NCBI GenBank assembly: GCA_905216025.1
Contig: CAJMSE010000008.1
Coordinates: 1 to 64,000 of the forward strand
DNA: 64,000 nt
Direction of reading: 5' to 3'
Origin: an uncultured bacterium
GTDB lineage: Bacteria > Bacteroidota > Bacteroidia > Bacteroidales > Bacteroidaceae
The first letter of the stretch is position 1, and the number at the start of each line of letters is the position of its first letter. The notes under the pieces are model-generated. The model had not been told where the DNA came from, searched no databases, and was given only the letters and a program-made list of their open reading frames with translations. The position numbers and the translations under genes are program-made. This document shows positions 35,606 to 42,824 of the stretch, piece by piece.

Positions 35606-35792
35606 ATTCTTCATTTAATAAAAGGAATCTATTTCTTTTTTTGGTTGTTTGAAGTTTGCAGCCGGACACACTGTGAAGCGTGTCCGGCTTCTTATCAATG
35701 AAAAGCGAAGGTTATTTTAACGCTAAAGCGCAGAGATATTTTCTGAACGCAAAGGCACAACGCTTTTGCGACCTTTGCGTTTTTCCTTTAAA

Positions 35793-35951
35793 TCAGTCGA
35801 ACACGTTGTGGTATTCCGGCCATGCTGTATCGCCTGAACCATCTTCGCTTTCGTCATTCAGCTTCTGAGTGAATTCCGGGCTTTGGCAGATCATCTGCTG
35901 TACTTCCATTTCCAATACTTCGATTGTCGGTCTCTTATATTCTTTTTTCAT
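35793..35951 (-). CDS. Small acidic peptide, MKKxYxKP family (52 aa), partner of the DUF285 gene upstream
   Basis: Opens with MKKEYKRPTIEVLEMEVQQM, then ICQS and a variable acidic tail ending FD. The first 24 residues are almost identical to the peptides at 58350-58523 and 61842-61988 and similar to 45011-45181, while the tails are unrelated, as in precursor peptides with a fixed leader and variable core. No secretion signal is visible. It starts 73 bp after the DUF285 gene stop on the same strand, with a palindromic repeat in between (35969-35998). No modifying enzyme is nearby. I do not recognise a named family; function unknown. Confidence 0.8.
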   Translation of the reverse strand: MKKEYKRPTIEVLEMEVQQMICQSPEFTQKLNDESEDGSGDTAWPEYHNVFD

Positions 35952-35968
35952 AATCTTGTTGTTTTAGG

Positions 35969-35998
35969 AGCCCCTCCCGGCCTCCCCAAAGGGGAGGA
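35969..35998. repeat. Palindromic GC element
   Basis: AGCCCCTCCC then GGCCTCCCCAAAGGGGAGGA; lies between the DUF285 gene and its small-peptide gene. The core is a near-perfect palindrome that could fold in RNA. Confidence 0.8.
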
Positions 35999-36024
35999 GA
36001 CGGATAGAGGCTGTTTTTATTGTA

Positions 36025-38559
36025 TTAAGGCTTCACTTTCTTCCCGTTCTTTATCACGATGCCTTTGTAGCCGGCATTCACGCGGCGGCCCATGAGATCG
36101 TAGGCCGAGGCGTTGTCGTCATTGGCGGCAGTGCTCACTTCGCTGATGCCCGTCACGCCGCTGTCGAGCTTCACGTTCAGGCGGGCGGGCGTCGTGCCGG
36201 CGGCTGCTTTCAGATAAGCGCGGTTGTGCTTCACCTCGGCGCCCTCTCCGGCACGCCAGAAGCTGCCACCGGCCCAGCCGAAATAGATGCCCTTTGCGGC
36301 TTCATCGGCGAATGTCTTACCATTGTATGTGCCGTACAGGCCGGGAGCGGCGCCCTCTGCTATTTCTTCGGGCAGGTCGGTGATGGGTTTTATGCTGCTG
36401 AAGATTATCTCTTCGCCTGTTTCCGGCTTGAAAAGATATGCTTCGCCGCGTGTCGTCTCGCCTGTCACCGATGTGAACTTCACCTCATTGCCGTCAATTC
36501 CCACATATTTATATAATGTACCCTGCCCTTCCAGCGATTCAGCATCTATGGCATAAGGCAGGCAGATGGTCGACATGTTGCCGGAAGTGAACGTGCGTGC
36601 AAACGATATTCTGCCGGGCTTGACGATATAGTTCTCTGCCGATATGTCCCCATCGTAGCTTTCCGGCACGCGTATCAGCATTCCGCGGCCGTCGAATGCC
36701 GTGTTGTCTGCCAGCAGATTTACATTGCCTGTGGCATTGCTCAGGTCCAATTTCATCAGCTTGTCGCATTGGGCGAGCTCGTTGCTTATGTCATTTGAGA
36801 TATAGAAGTTGCTGATGTTGAGGTCGGTCAAGGCATCGCAGTCAAGAAACATAGGGCTGTAAACCATAGAAGCGGAAGTCTTGATGCCGCTCAAATCGAG
36901 CGATGTCAGTTTTCTGCAACCGTAAAACATATCGTCAAGTCTGTTTAAATTGTTTCCCGTTTTGGATTTATCGCCGATTTTTATCGTCTCCAATTTTGTG
37001 CAGTTATAAAACATTTTGGATATGTCCCACGCTCTCGTTAAGTCGAAAGAACTCAGATCAAGCGATTTCAATCCGCTGCACTCGGAGAACATCTCATTCA
37101 TATGCATAACATCATAAGTGTTGAAACCGCTCAAATCGAGAGTGGATAATGTGTAGCATTTGCTGAACATTGAAGCCATATTATAAGTATTCGAGGCCTT
37201 GAAGTGCTCTCCGAAAACTATCGAAGTCAACGAAAGGCAACCGCTGAACATGCCTTCCATTGTATTGACTTCTGCAGTATTGAAACTGCTTAAATCGAGA
37301 GTTAACAAGCTCGCGCAACCGTTGAACATCATAGACATATCTTCAACCTTTGCCGTATTGAAGCTGCCGAGTTTGAATTTGTCGCTCGTTAATTGCCCGC
37401 ATTCCTTAAACATGTTTGCCATATCCTTTACTTTCGCAGTGTTGAATTTGCTCACGTCGAGAGCGGTTAAACCTGTGCACAAGGAGAACATATTATTCAT
37501 GTCAGTCACGTTTGCCGTGTTGAAGTTCTCGCCGAAGGCAAGAGATTTCAAGGAATAACACTCTCTGAACATGCCGTACATGTCCGTAACCTTCGAAGTA
37601 TGGAGATTATCCAAGCCGGTTATTGCCTCAAGTTTTTGAAAAGAAGCAAACCAATTAGTGCAATTGGTGGGGCGGGCAAACTTAAAACTGCTCTCAAACA
37701 CCACCTTCGTTACATCCGTTCCCTTTGAATGCCACTTGGGATATTGGGACTGATAAATGTTCACAAAGTCGCTTCCTTTCCAATAATTCCCCTCGGTGAG
37801 CGTGATTTCAGTTCCGTCTTCAAGGGTTATCGCAGTCAAATCGGCCGCGGCATCGCACAGGAAATGCAGCGACTTGTCGGCTTCTTTGTATACCACGTAT
37901 GGCGTAGAGCCCTGCAACAAGGGGTCGCAGCCGTCATACATATCATCTGTTTTAGTGTTTCCACCGATGACAAACTCATCGCTCTTGGCTATATATGTAA
38001 GGTTGTCGCAACCGGAGAACATCTGACTCATATCGATTACATATTCCGTATTGAAGCTGCTGAGGTCGAGTTCGGTCAATGCCTTGCAGTCTCTGAACAT
38101 GGCATACATGGTCGTCACCCATTTCGTATTAAAGCTGCTGAGGTCGAGTTCGGTCAATTTCTTGCAACCCTCGAACATGCCTTGCATTTCGTCGGCCTCG
38201 GAAGTATTCAGATTTTTCAAGCCCTCAACAGACGACAGGTATTCAGAACCGGCGAACCAAAAGCTAAAATTTGTGGGCTTCACTTCCTTGAATGACGTGT
38301 CAAACACCACGCGCCGGTAAGACGTATTACGCTCAAACCACTCATGTTCAAACTTCTTCGTCAAATCTACGGGCCATGCCTTTGTTATTGTCAGGCCGTT
38401 GTAATCGCCGCCATCGCTCAGTGTCTCACTGCTGTTCAGGAAATAAAGGGTCTCATCCTCCTCGCAATACACGGCGTAGGCAGTCTTTGCCGCTTGCGCC
38501 ATCGCCGCATTTACGGCAAGCAACAGGGCCGCCGCAACAAACAAAAGTCTTCTTCTCAT
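36025..38559 (-). CDS. Secreted BspA-like (DUF285) repeat surface protein
   Basis: 844 residues. Signal peptide 'RRRLLFVAAALLLAVNAAMAQ', then an N-terminal domain beginning 'KTAYAVYCEEDETLYFLNSSETLS'. From about residue 110 to 560 there are many ~24-residue repeats of the form 'F..C..L..LDLSSFNT..V.DM..MF', the DUF285/BspA leucine-rich type, interrupted by a second copy of the 'PYVVYKEADKSLHFLCDAAADL' domain. A beta-rich C-terminal region follows, and the end reads 'YDLMGRRVNAGYKGIVIKNGKKVKP', a cell-surface sorting-type tail common in Prevotella. BspA-like proteins bind host proteins or other bacteria. The repeats are AT-richer than the ends. The promoter contains a C8/G8 homopolymer. Two paralogues lie at 55416 and 58817. 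Confidence 0.88.
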   Translation of the reverse strand: MRRRLLFVAAALLLAVNAAMAQAAKTAYAVYCEEDETLYFLNSSETLSDGGDYNGLTITKAWPVDLTKKFEHEWFERNTSYRRVVFDTSFKEVKPTNFSFWFAGSEYLSSVEGLKNLNTSEADEMQGMFEGCKKLTELDLSSFNTKWVTTMYAMFRDCKALTELDLSSFNTEYVIDMSQMFSGCDNLTYIAKSDEFVIGGNTKTDDMYDGCDPLLQGSTPYVVYKEADKSLHFLCDAAADLTAITLEDGTEITLTEGNYWKGSDFVNIYQSQYPKWHSKGTDVTKVVFESSFKFARPTNCTNWFASFQKLEAITGLDNLHTSKVTDMYGMFRECYSLKSLAFGENFNTANVTDMNNMFSLCTGLTALDVSKFNTAKVKDMANMFKECGQLTSDKFKLGSFNTAKVEDMSMMFNGCASLLTLDLSSFNTAEVNTMEGMFSGCLSLTSIVFGEHFKASNTYNMASMFSKCYTLSTLDLSGFNTYDVMHMNEMFSECSGLKSLDLSSFDLTRAWDISKMFYNCTKLETIKIGDKSKTGNNLNRLDDMFYGCRKLTSLDLSGIKTSASMVYSPMFLDCDALTDLNISNFYISNDISNELAQCDKLMKLDLSNATGNVNLLADNTAFDGRGMLIRVPESYDGDISAENYIVKPGRISFARTFTSGNMSTICLPYAIDAESLEGQGTLYKYVGIDGNEVKFTSVTGETTRGEAYLFKPETGEEIIFSSIKPITDLPEEIAEGAAPGLYGTYNGKTFADEAAKGIYFGWAGGSFWRAGEGAEVKHNRAYLKAAAGTTPARLNVKLDSGVTGISEVSTAANDDNASAYDLMGRRVNAGYKGIVIKNGKKVKP

Positions 38560-38626
38560 TATTAATTTAATTGCTGTTTAACAAACTTTCGGGGACTATT
38601 CCCCTTGCCGATTATGCATCATCCGG

Positions 38627-38666
38627 CAAAGGTAAGAAAGTAAAATGTCAATGTTTTACCCCCCCC
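38627..38666 (-). promoter_or_regulatory. G-tract promoter of the DUF285 gene
   Basis: On the minus strand: eight G (38659-38666), TAAAACATTG, then TACCTTTG (38627-38634) 24 bp after the G run. The layout is shared with 55298-55337 and 58741-58779. The G run occupies the -33 region, so slippage would change promoter strength. Confidence 0.7.
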
Positions 38667-38737
38667 GAAAATTAAATAAGTATACGATAAATTAACAAAG
38701 ATAAACAGTTTGTGTAGTCGTCGGGGGCATCAAAAAT

Positions 38738-38821
38738 GTAGGGACATATTCTCGTATGTGTCCGCAACATGATTAGGGCATCAATGTTTTGTTGCGGACA
38801 AATACGAGAATATGTCCCTAC
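38738..38821. repeat. 31-bp inverted-repeat element
   Basis: GTAGGGACATATTCTCGTAT... (38738-38768) and its reverse complement (38791-38821) differ at one base, with a 22-bp centre. The same arms occur at 53435-53510. Partial relatives 'GTAGGGACATAGCTCGTC' are at about 41499 and 42143. It sits between the DUF285 promoter and the TonB-receptor stop. Confidence 0.85.
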
Positions 38822-38857
38822 TCCGACAGATATTATATGATGGCTTTGCCGTTTCCC

Positions 38858-41338
38858 TTATTCATAGCCGCCGTAGCCGCCCTGCATGTCGTCCTCGCCG
38901 GCGCCACTCTCCTCCTGGCGCTTCTTCTTAGCACCGGCCATGTTGCCGAAGTTCCATGTCACGACGAAGTTGACGCGCGGATCGCGCCAGTTTTTCTGAT
39001 GGCGGCTGAAGCCGTCGCCCTCGGTGAACGTCTCCATGCGGCGCGTGCCGAACACGTCGCGCCAGTTTACGGCCAGGGTCACGGCCTTGTTGAAGAACGA
39101 CTTGCGCAGGCCGAGGTCGAGACTGGCCGTCGGCTTGCGGTAGCCCTGGGTGATGACGCTGCGCGAGCGGTAGTTGCCCGTGGCCTGGAAGGAGATGTCG
39201 TAGGGCAGGATGAGCCCGGCGAGGATGCGGGCATCCCACGAGAAGTTCTCGTCGGCCTCGCCCGTCACCGTCTGCCCGCCGATGTTGTAGCTGAAGCCGT
39301 CGAGCTTGTAGTAATAGGCGTTGACGGTGGTCGTCAGGTCGAGGATGCGGAAGAGTTTGTCTTTCAATATCATCTCCACGCCGGCGCTCTGGCTCTTCGC
39401 CACGTTCTCGCTGGTGGAGTACATGACGCCGCCCTCGTTCCAGCGCACGCTCTGGATGACGTCCGTGGTGGGCCGGTAGTACGTGCCGAACGACAGGGTG
39501 TGGCCCTCCCACGTCTTCAGATAGTTCAGCGAGAACGAGTTGGTATACTCCGGAGTAAGCTCCGGATTACCGAACGACACCATCGAGGCGTCGCGCGTGT
39601 TGCGGAAACTGTTGAGCTGTCCGCCCCACGGCCGGCGCAGGCGACGGGTGTAGTTGAGCTGCAGCTGCGACGACTCGGTGAGCGGATAGTTGAGGAAGAG
39701 GCTCGGGAAGAGCTGGAAATAGTCTTTCTTGAACGGCGCGTCGCGCAGCGAGGCGTCGTGCTCCTGGTCGTAGTCGTAGCTCTCGGTGTTCACCCGCCAG
39801 TACTCGCCGCGCAATCCGGCCATTATTCCGAGCTTTCCGAGCTTGGTGGTCAGCGTGGCATAGAGGGCGTGCACGTCGATGTCGTAGATGAAGCGGTTGA
39901 AGAAGCTGCGGTCTTCGGTCATGGCGGAGCCGTCCCACGAGGTGTTGTCGGCCCACGACTCCTGCGGCGTGTTCTCGTGCGAGAAGCGTCCGTCGTATCC
40001 GGCCTCGAGCTTGAGGTTCTCCGCAATCTGGTTCTCATAGTCGAGCTTGGCCTCCCATGAGCGGTTGTTGATGAACATCGGCCTGTACTGGCACGAATAT
40101 TCGGTCGGCCCGGCAGGGTCGAAGAACGTCGTGCTGTCGCGGTAGTAGTTGTTGTCGTCGTTCTTCCAGCGGTTGAACGACAGGCTGAAGTCGAGCTTGT
40201 GCGTGTCGCTGAAAGTGTGGGTATATCCCAGTTCGGCGTTGAACATGGTCATGTCGCCGTCGCCCTCGGTGCGGCGGAACATCACGCGGGATGGTTCCTG
40301 GGCGCCGAGCGTGCCGTAGCGGTAGGGCGTCAGCGAGAGGTTGTCGCGCCGGCCGAGCATCGTCATTCCGGATATTGATATGTCGTCTTTCTTCGTCGCA
40401 TGCCATGTCACGCCGGCACGGGCAAAGAGGTTGCCTCCGCCGTGCTCGTTCTCGCCCTCATAGTTCTGGTATGTGCCGCGGTCGGTATATGTCTGTTCGC
40501 TGAGCGAGCCTCCGCTGCTCTTGCGCCGGCGGTATCCGAGATTGGCGAAAGCGTCGAGCGAGCCGCTGGAGTAGTTGATGTTTCCGCCGGTGTTCCACCC
40601 TCCGGCCGTGTTCACTCCGGCACGCAGCGAGCCGTAGTATCCGGCCTTGCGGTCGCGCTTGAGCACGATGTTGATGATGCCGGCGGAACCTTCCGGACTG
40701 TATTTCGCGCTGGGGTTGTCTATCACCTCGATGCGCTCGATGCTCTCGGCGGGTATCTGCTGGAGAATCTCGGAGCGGTTGTCGGTAGTAAGTCCGCTGG
40801 CCTTGCCGTTGATCCACACCTCCACGCTGGAGTTTCCGCGCAGCGAAATCTCGCCGTCGGTGGTGACCTCGACGGATGGGATGCTCTCGAGCAGGTCGCT
40901 GGCCGAGCCGCCGGCGGCCGCCAGCACCTGGTCTACGGAGAATGTCTTGCGGTCTACCTCGAGCTTCATCTGCGAGCGCTGGCCCGTGACGGTGACCTCC
41001 TTGAGCGTCTGCCGGTCTTCGCCGATATACAGCGCGGGGAACGATGCATGCCTCGACTTGCTGCCGATGGTGAAGTTGCGCGTCAGGTTTTTATAGCCCA
41101 CGAACGACACCGTCAGCACGTAGTTGCCGTCGGCAAGTCCGCCCACGGCAAAGCGTCCGCCACCGTCAGTGATTGCTCCCTTCACCATCTTGCCCGTGCC
41201 GGCCTGCGACACGCGTATGTTCACAAACTGCAGCACTTCATTCGTCTGCCTGTCGAGCACCTTTCCTTTCACCGTGCCCTGAGCAGCAGCCACGACAACG
41301 GCTGCCATTGCCAATAACGTCAGTATAAATCGATTCAT
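38858..41338 (-). CDS. TonB-dependent outer-membrane receptor, outer membrane beta-barrel family
   Basis: 826 residues. Signal peptide ('LTLLAMAAVVVAAAQG') followed by a carboxypeptidase-regulatory-like beta-sandwich ('GKVLDRQTNEVLQFVNIRV', 'DGGGRFAVGGLADGNYVLTVSFVGYKN'), a plug domain ('DLLESIPSVEVTTDGEISLRG', 'IPAESIERIEVIDNPSAKYS') and a long beta-barrel ('LNYTRRLRRPWGGQLNSF', 'RKSFFNKAVTLAVNWRDVFGTRRM'). This is the CarboxypepD_reg/outer-membrane-protein-beta-barrel type rather than SusC, and no SusD partner follows. It probably imports a siderophore, metal or peptide; substrate unknown. A Gly/Tyr-rich C-terminal tail ('DDMQGGYGGYE') follows the barrel. Confidence 0.9.
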   Translation of the reverse strand: MNRFILTLLAMAAVVVAAAQGTVKGKVLDRQTNEVLQFVNIRVSQAGTGKMVKGAITDGGGRFAVGGLADGNYVLTVSFVGYKNLTRNFTIGSKSRHASFPALYIGEDRQTLKEVTVTGQRSQMKLEVDRKTFSVDQVLAAAGGSASDLLESIPSVEVTTDGEISLRGNSSVEVWINGKASGLTTDNRSEILQQIPAESIERIEVIDNPSAKYSPEGSAGIINIVLKRDRKAGYYGSLRAGVNTAGGWNTGGNINYSSGSLDAFANLGYRRRKSSGGSLSEQTYTDRGTYQNYEGENEHGGGNLFARAGVTWHATKKDDISISGMTMLGRRDNLSLTPYRYGTLGAQEPSRVMFRRTEGDGDMTMFNAELGYTHTFSDTHKLDFSLSFNRWKNDDNNYYRDSTTFFDPAGPTEYSCQYRPMFINNRSWEAKLDYENQIAENLKLEAGYDGRFSHENTPQESWADNTSWDGSAMTEDRSFFNRFIYDIDVHALYATLTTKLGKLGIMAGLRGEYWRVNTESYDYDQEHDASLRDAPFKKDYFQLFPSLFLNYPLTESSQLQLNYTRRLRRPWGGQLNSFRNTRDASMVSFGNPELTPEYTNSFSLNYLKTWEGHTLSFGTYYRPTTDVIQSVRWNEGGVMYSTSENVAKSQSAGVEMILKDKLFRILDLTTTVNAYYYKLDGFSYNIGGQTVTGEADENFSWDARILAGLILPYDISFQATGNYRSRSVITQGYRKPTASLDLGLRKSFFNKAVTLAVNWRDVFGTRRMETFTEGDGFSRHQKNWRDPRVNFVVTWNFGNMAGAKKKRQEESGAGEDDMQGGYGGYE

Positions 41339-41691
41339 AACAACGTTATGACGACCGGCGGCGGAAAAGGTTTAAAGCAAGGCGGAAAATTTTAGCCCCT
41401 CCCAACCTCCCCAAAGGGGAGGAGACCATGCGGGAAGGATTGCCACGCACACATCTTTTACCATGCGCACATCTTTATTACATGCATACACTCCGGTAGG
41501 GACATAGCTCGTCTATGTCCTCAAGGCGGAGGAATGATAAGGCGCAGAAGCGTTAGCCCTTACGGGCTGCGGCCAAAAACGAGATTATGGCCCTACTCGC
41601 GAGGAGCCTACAAGTCGCGTTTTCCCATCAGATAGTTTGCAGTTTGCAATTCCTTCCGTTCTCCAATTTCTCATCATTCCCATTTCTCCCA
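41339..41691. repeat. Repeat cluster between the TonB receptor and the HTH gene
   Basis: Contains a palindromic GC element (41394-41423), a partial GTAGGGACATAGCTCGTC element (about 41499-41524), the 43-bp CGGCCAAA-type motif (41553-41596) and 'TTCTCCCATT' units (41675-41698). No gene is seen. Confidence 0.75.
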
Positions 41692-41946
41692 TTATCTCTG
41701 CCTATTTCCTCCCCCCCCCCTTGGGGAAGTCGGGAGGGGCTGCTCCCCTTTCAGCTCCTGCGACAATTCCGCGAAGAAGTCGTGGTCTAATATGCGTGAT
41801 ATGGTGATGAGCAGGCCGATGCCAATGTCCGTCCGCTTGAATATATGATAAACGTTAGAGCGTTCGCATGGTATCTGCTCTGCGAGCCAGCAGGCATTAT
41901 ATCCCTTTCCAAATAGTACATCTTTTATTCTCTTTCCTATATGCAT
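41692..41946 (-). CDS. Small helix-turn-helix protein with a repeat-derived C-terminus
   Basis: 84 residues. 'IGKRIKDVLFGKGYNACWLAEQIPCERSNVYHIFKR' has a XRE-like helix-turn-helix spacing (WLAEQ..CERSNVYHIF), and 'LLITISRILDHDFFAEL' is the usual third part of a small DNA-binding domain. The last ~18 residues ('GEQPLPTSPRGGGGNRQR') are encoded by a palindromic repeat (41709-41741), so the native stop has been lost or moved. Its own promoter carries a G9 run like the DUF285 genes, suggesting a common regulator or self-regulation. Confidence 0.75.
   Translation of the reverse strand: MHIGKRIKDVLFGKGYNACWLAEQIPCERSNVYHIFKRTDIGIGLLITISRILDHDFFAELSQELKGEQPLPTSPRGGGGNRQR
41709..41741. repeat. Palindromic GC element in the 3' end of the HTH gene
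   Basis: A CTCCCCCCCCCCTTGGGG arm with a GGGAGGGGC tail. It includes a run of ten or more C and is translated into the HTH protein's Pro/Gly-rich end. Confidence 0.75.
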
Positions 41947-42004
41947 AAATTTCAGGTCAGTTTAGATTCTAATCAAAGTCAATAATCTGTTATGTTACGA
42001 TTAC

Positions 42005-42047
42005 AAAGATAACATTTTTTCAGGAAACTCAATTTTACCCCCCCCCG
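42005..42047 (-). promoter_or_regulatory. G-tract promoter of the HTH gene
   Basis: Minus strand: nine G (42039-42047), TAAAATTGAG, then TATCTTTG (42005-42012), 26 bp after the G run. Similar to the DUF285 promoters but with a longer spacing. Confidence 0.65.
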
Positions 42048-42747
42048 AATTAATATTCATTAACTATTAACCTTTCATTTTAACCTTAGCAAACAATAAA
42101 AAGGCCAATATCACCTTAAACAACAGGCGGATATTGCGGACATGTAGGGACACAGCTCGTCTATGTACGAAAAAAAAATCTATTGCCTACGCTTTGGTCG
42201 TTATTGGTCCTGAAGCATGAATAAAGAGTGTGATATCAAAAAAACACTTTTTGGGCAGCTCCCAAAAACATTTAGCCCAGCCCTCAAAAACACTTTTGAT
42301 AGCGGGCACAAACACATTCGGAAGCAAGCATCATATATCGAAAGGCATCATTACGCACCATCAAACCATGCCAACAACACCATCAAAAAGGCCTCCTGAG
42401 GGTCCCTCCCGACCTCCCCAAGGGGAGAAGGCCATGCTGTAAATTGGCGTGAGACGTGACAGCCACAAACGCCGTAGGACCCAGAGTCTCGTCTTTGGCC
42501 GCAGCCCGTGAGGGCTAAGAAAACATCCCGTTATTGGTGGTGCTTTGTGGTGTCGGCAATATATGCCCTTTCCTTGCTATGTTTTTCATCTTATTAATAT
42601 AGCCTTACGCACGGTCTCCTCCCCTTGGGGGAGGCTGGGAGGGGCTCTTGGGGGAGGCCGTGTGGGGCTTCCCTCCTTCCCCAACGTCACCCCTCACTTC
42701 CTTAAAAAGCCTTAAAAAGGGCCCTATTACAAATATTTTCACATCCG
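42048..42747. repeat. Gene-free divergent spacer rich in repeats
   Basis: Holds a partial GTAGGGACACAGCTCGTC element (42143-42166), a 22-bp array (42238-42391), palindromic GC elements (about 42401-42429 and 42616-42655) and the 43-bp motif in reverse (42474-42517). I find no coding frame. Confidence 0.7.
42238..42391 (+). repeat. 22-bp periodic array, seven units
   Basis: Seven 22-bp units: four of the CTCAAAAACACTTTTGATAGC kind, then an AAGCATCATATATCGAAAGG unit, then two CACCATCA-containing units. The order matches 18158-18333 read on the minus strand, so the two are diverged copies of one compound array. Confidence 0.8.
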
Positions 42748-42780
42748 TTTTTTTTTTTTGAATATTATTAACTACCTTTG
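42748..42780 (+). promoter_or_regulatory. T-tract promoter of the InlB-repeat protein gene
   Basis: Twelve T (42748-42759) followed by TACCTTTG (42773-42780), 45 bp before the chosen start. A homopolymer again lies just ahead of an identical -7 box, but it is T rather than G and 13 bp away rather than 23. Confidence 0.55.
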
Positions 42781-42824
42781 CCGGCACATCAAAGATGTAT
42801 CTATTAACTAAAAATGTCAAAATA

